Shown: piece by piece, positions 5,023 to 7,548 of the stretch
How positions within the stretch are numbered: position 1 is the first letter of the stretch
How the letters are laid out: every line of letters begins with the position of its first letter
Source of the DNA: Promicromonosporaceae bacterium
GTDB lineage: Bacteria > Actinomycetota > Actinomycetes > Actinomycetales > Cellulomonadaceae
Reading direction: 5' to 3'
Assembly (NCBI GenBank): GCA_009780755.1
Contig: WQZL01000123.1
Location: 1-7,548, forward strand
Length of the DNA stretch: 7,548 bases
Position numbers and translations under genes: made by a program
The notes under the pieces: model-generated
Databases searched by the model: none
The model's input: only the letters and a program-made list of their open reading frames with translations
What the model was told of the DNA's origin: nothing

Positions 5023-6834
5023 ATGAACATCAGCACCACCCCGGCCCTGGTTGTCGCCCCCGATGACTACAGCATCAACACGTTGATGGATCTGCGCACG
5101 GAACGCACCGGCGATGGTCCGCTGATTGAACGACGCGAAACCCCATCTGCCCCGTGGGTGCAGATCAGCGCCAACGCGTTTAAGGCCGAGGTGATCGCCG
5201 TGGCCCGCGGGCTGGTGGCCCACGGCGTCGGCATCGGTGATCGCGTCGGCATCATGAGCCGCACCCGCTACGAGTGGACGCTGATCGACTTCGCCATCTG
5301 GAGCATCGGCGCCGTCAGTGTGCCAATCTACGAGACCTCCTCCCCCGATCAGGCCGGGTGGATTCTGGCCGATGCCGGGGTCACTCATTTGGTGGTCGAG
5401 ACGCAGACTCATGTCGGCATCATCGATGCGGTTCGCGACGAACTACCCGAGTTGCGCGAGGTGCTGGTGATCGATGAGGGCGCCATCGCCCAGCTTTTGG
5501 CCGACGGTAAGGCCATAGACGAGGCCGATGTACTTGCTCGCCGTAAGGCCGTGATCGGCTCCGATTTGGCAACCATCATCTACACCTCTGGCTCCACCGG
5601 CCGCCCCAAAGGCGCCGAACTCACCCACTACAACTTCGTTTACGTCGCCCAAAATGCGGCCGCCGCCCTGCCCGAGATGATGGATCATGCAGGCGCCCGC
5701 ACGCTGCTATTTCTGCCGCTGGCCCATGTCCTCGCCCGCGTGATCCAGACCACGGTACTCTCCGCCAGCACCGTAATGGGCCATGCCCCCGATGTGAAGA
5801 ACCTGGTCGGCGACATGCAGACGTTTAAGCCGACATTCCTGCTGGCCGTGCCTCGCGTATTTGAGAAGGTGTACAACTCCGCCGAACAAAAGGCGTCGGC
5901 CTCGAAAATCAAACGACACATCTTTTACTGGGCTGTGCGCGTGACCATCGCCTATTCCCGCGCGATGGATGCCGAAAAGATGCCGCTCAAACTGCGGCTG
6001 GGCCATCGCATTGCCGACCGTCTCGTACTCGCCAAGCTGCGGGCCGCCATGGGTGGGCAGATTACCAGCGCTATCTCTGGCGGCGCTCCGCTCGGTGAGC
6101 GTCTGGGTCACTTCTTCCGCGGGCTTGGTGTACTCGTACTTGACGGCTACGGTCTGACCGAAACCACGGCCCCGGCTGCGGTCTGCCTACCGCAGTCGTT
6201 CATCGTCGGGTCTGTCGGCCCGGCGATTCCCGGCACGTTTATCAAGATCGCCACCGACGGCGAGGTACTCATCAAGGGGCCGCATGTGTTCCGCGGCTAC
6301 CTGGGACAGCCCGAACTCACTGCCGAGGCGCTAGTCACCGACGAGGATGGCACCTGGTTCCACTCCGGCGACATTGGCACGCTCGACAATCAGGGTCGTC
6401 TGCGCATCACCGGCCGAAAAAAGGAACTCATCATTACCGCCGGTGGGAAGAACGTGGCGCCGGCCGCGTTAGAGGATCGGCTGCGTTCGCATCCGCTCAT
6501 TTCCCAGGTGGTGGCGGTGGGCGATCAGCGGCCCTTCATCGGCGCGCTGCTCACGCTCGACGCCGAGATGCTGCCCGGTTGGCTAGCCACGCACGACCTG
6601 CCGAACCTACCGATCTCCGAGGCGCGGAGGCACCCAGCCGTACTCGCCTCGCTGCAAAGGGCCGTTGATCGCGCCAACCGAAAGGTTTCCCGCGCCGAAC
6701 AGATTCGGAAGTTCGAGGTGCTGGATTCCGATTTCACCGAGGCCAACGGGCTGCTCACCCCCTCCATGAAGGTGAAGAAAGCCGAGGTCAAGGCCAAGTT
6801 CACCGACGTGATCGACGCACTGTACGCGGGCTGA
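5023..6834 (+). CDS. Long-chain fatty acid-CoA ligase (AMP-binding, FadD15-like), 603 aa
   Basis: Predicted adenylate-forming enzyme that activates a fatty acid with ATP through an acyl-adenylate and transfers it to CoA, for beta-oxidation or lipid synthesis. The phosphate-binding motif YTSGSTGRPKG is at 187-197, followed by ISGGAPL (361-367), DGYGLTETT (374-382), HSGD (447-450) with the ribose-contacting Asp450, and ITGRKKELIITAGGKNVAP (462-480). PSMKVKK (580-586) near the end carries the probable catalytic Lys583. Length and motif spacing match the roughly 600-residue bacterial long-chain group that includes mycobacterial FadD15. No signal peptide or clear membrane helix is seen, so a cytosolic or membrane-peripheral enzyme is expected. 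The ATG at 5023 has AGAGAGG (5008-5014) 8 bases upstream. Chain-length preference cannot be deduced. The tandem palindromes upstream suggest repression, perhaps relieved by an acyl-CoA ligand. Confidence 0.93.
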   Translation: MNISTTPALVVAPDDYSINTLMDLRTERTGDGPLIERRETPSAPWVQISANAFKAEVIAVARGLVAHGVGIGDRVGIMSRTRYEWTLIDFAIWSIGAVSVPIYETSSPDQAGWILADAGVTHLVVETQTHVGIIDAVRDELPELREVLVIDEGAIAQLLADGKAIDEADVLARRKAVIGSDLATIIYTSGSTGRPKGAELTHYNFVYVAQNAAAALPEMMDHAGARTLLFLPLAHVLARVIQTTVLSASTVMGHAPDVKNLVGDMQTFKPTFLLAVPRVFEKVYNSAEQKASASKIKRHIFYWAVRVTIAYSRAMDAEKMPLKLRLGHRIADRLVLAKLRAAMGGQITSAISGGAPLGERLGHFFRGLGVLVLDGYGLTETTAPAAVCLPQSFIVGSVGPAIPGTFIKIATDGEVLIKGPHVFRGYLGQPELTAEALVTDEDGTWFHSGDIGTLDNQGRLRITGRKKELIITAGGKNVAPAALEDRLRSHPLISQVVAVGDQRPFIGALLTLDAEMLPGWLATHDLPNLPISEARRHPAVLASLQRAVDRANRKVSRAEQIRKFEVLDSDFTEANGLLTPSMKVKKAEVKAKFTDVIDALYAG

Positions 6835-6849
6835 TTGCCAACTTAGGCG

Positions 6850-7548
6850 TCAATCTTGGACGGCCTTGGCCACGGCGATGCAGCCGGTGATGTGAGCCTG
6901 TTCGGCTGAGGTCAGTTGCCGGGAGGCGGCGAGGGCGTCTGCGAAGGTCCAGTGCGCGTTGATTATGGAGCGGACGATCACCCAGTCGCGAGCGCGATCC
7001 GGGTCAAGGCCACCTGCATCGATTAGCGCGCCGAGCCGGTTGCGGACACCCCAACGCACCGCATCGCCATACTCGTCGTAGCGGTTGCGCACCATAGGCT
7101 CGCACTCGTATGCGGGCCATCCGTTCATCGGCTTAGGGTCGATGGCCAGCCAGGCCGGTTCGCCATACCGTTCGCCCCGTAGCACATTGTCATAGTGCAG
7201 ATCGCAGTGGATGACAGCGGTGGGCGGCTCCGCGCTCAGGTCGCGGGCCAGCGAGATTGCCTGGTCAACATAGCGCCGCGGAATCGGCACCTCGGCCCGG
7301 TCTTGCGCCAACGCCGCTACCCAGCCGGTGACGTAATCGGCCACCGTTGGCAACTGCGGCATCGGCGGCACATGCAACCGTTCATATAGGGCGCCGACAA
7401 CCTCGCACGCCGCCACGTCCCACAGGGGTTTCAGCGTCTCCTGGCTCAGCCGCTCCAGCAGCAGCGCCCGGTGCGCCGGACTGGCTCGCAGCAGCCGCAC
7501 CGCGCCCCGGCCCTGCCACCGACCAAGCACCAGATGCTCCCCTCGGGA
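6850..7548 (-). CDS. APH(6)/hydroxyurea-kinase-like phosphotransferase, N-terminus beyond the window
   Basis: Kinase-fold phosphotransferase resembling the aminoglycoside 6-phosphotransferase (streptomycin kinase, StrB-like)/hydroxyurea resistance family. The frame stays open to the window edge, and the residues before the first possible GTG (7530) still fit the family (GEHLVLGRWQGRGAVRLL), so the gene starts outside and the N-terminal lobe is missing. About 232 residues are visible. HCDLHYDN (7209-7186) is the Brenner-type catalytic loop, with Asp as base and Asn as metal ligand. LAIDPKPMNG (around 7149-7120) holds the second metal-binding Asp, and the following YECEPMVRNR is typical of the family. 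It ends 15 bases from the convergent acyl-CoA synthetase stop, with no visible terminator between them. Base composition matches its neighbours, so it looks like a chromosomal gene and not an acquired resistance cassette. The substrate, and whether it gives any resistance, cannot be told from sequence. Confidence 0.82.
   Translation of the reverse strand, partial: SRGEHLVLGRWQGRGAVRLLRASPAHRALLLERLSQETLKPLWDVAACEVVGALYERLHVPPMPQLPTVADYVTGWVAALAQDRAEVPIPRRYVDQAISLARDLSAEPPTAVIHCDLHYDNVLRGERYGEPAWLAIDPKPMNGWPAYECEPMVRNRYDEYGDAVRWGVRNRLGALIDAGGLDPDRARDWVIVRSIINAHWTFADALAASRQLTSAEQAHITGCIAVAKAVQD

Noticed and set aside
6858..6875. GGCCTTGGCC palindrome near the phosphotransferase end, as a possible terminator
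   Set aside because: It lies inside the coding region (Lys-Ala-Val codons near the C-terminus), is short, and is explained by GC-rich codon choice.

Overview
The window looks like ordinary chromosome from a high-GC Gram-positive bacterium (Actinobacteria, perhaps the Actinomycetaceae; the placement is an inference). The clues are GC-rich third codon positions, a FadD15-sized acyl-CoA synthetase, GTG starts, and short intergenic gaps without long T-tracts. I see no tRNA, rRNA, CRISPR array, insertion sequence, integrase or toxin-antitoxin pair, and no gene that looks recently transferred.

Layout. Positions 1-65 (+) appear to be the last codons of an unidentified gene. Positions 66-235 are non-coding and contain a strong GC hairpin just upstream of a major-facilitator sugar-type transporter (236-1579, +), whose stop codon lies inside a perfect AT-rich inverted repeat. 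Facing it is a three-gene minus-strand operon, read in the order ribokinase (4424-3507), nucleoside hydrolase (3510-2566), nucleoside hydrolase (2569-1640). Both junctions are 4-base ATGA overlaps, so translation is probably coupled. Upstream of that operon, also on the minus strand, is a small AroQ-type chorismate mutase (4893-4540), separated from it by a hairpin and a candidate promoter. A 129-base divergent region (4894-5022) follows, with a candidate promoter overlapped by two tandem TACG-N4-CGTA palindromes. It leads into a long-chain acyl-CoA synthetase (5023-6834, +). The last gene, on the minus strand and cut by the window end (6850-7548), is an APH(6)/hydroxyurea-kinase-like phosphotransferase that meets the synthetase tail to tail with 15 bases between them.

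How the genes work together. The clear functional unit is nucleoside salvage. Two distinct hydrolases would split nucleosides into base and ribose, and ribokinase would convert ribose to ribose-5-phosphate for the pentose phosphate pathway. No nucleoside transporter or local regulator is in the operon. The convergent transporter belongs to the fucose/glucose-type (FHS) branch by its motif and may be unrelated. Chorismate mutase (aromatic amino acids) and acyl-CoA synthetase (lipid metabolism) share only a divergent control region. I found no convincing undescribed system. The most informative non-coding signal is the tandem operator in front of the acyl-CoA synthetase.
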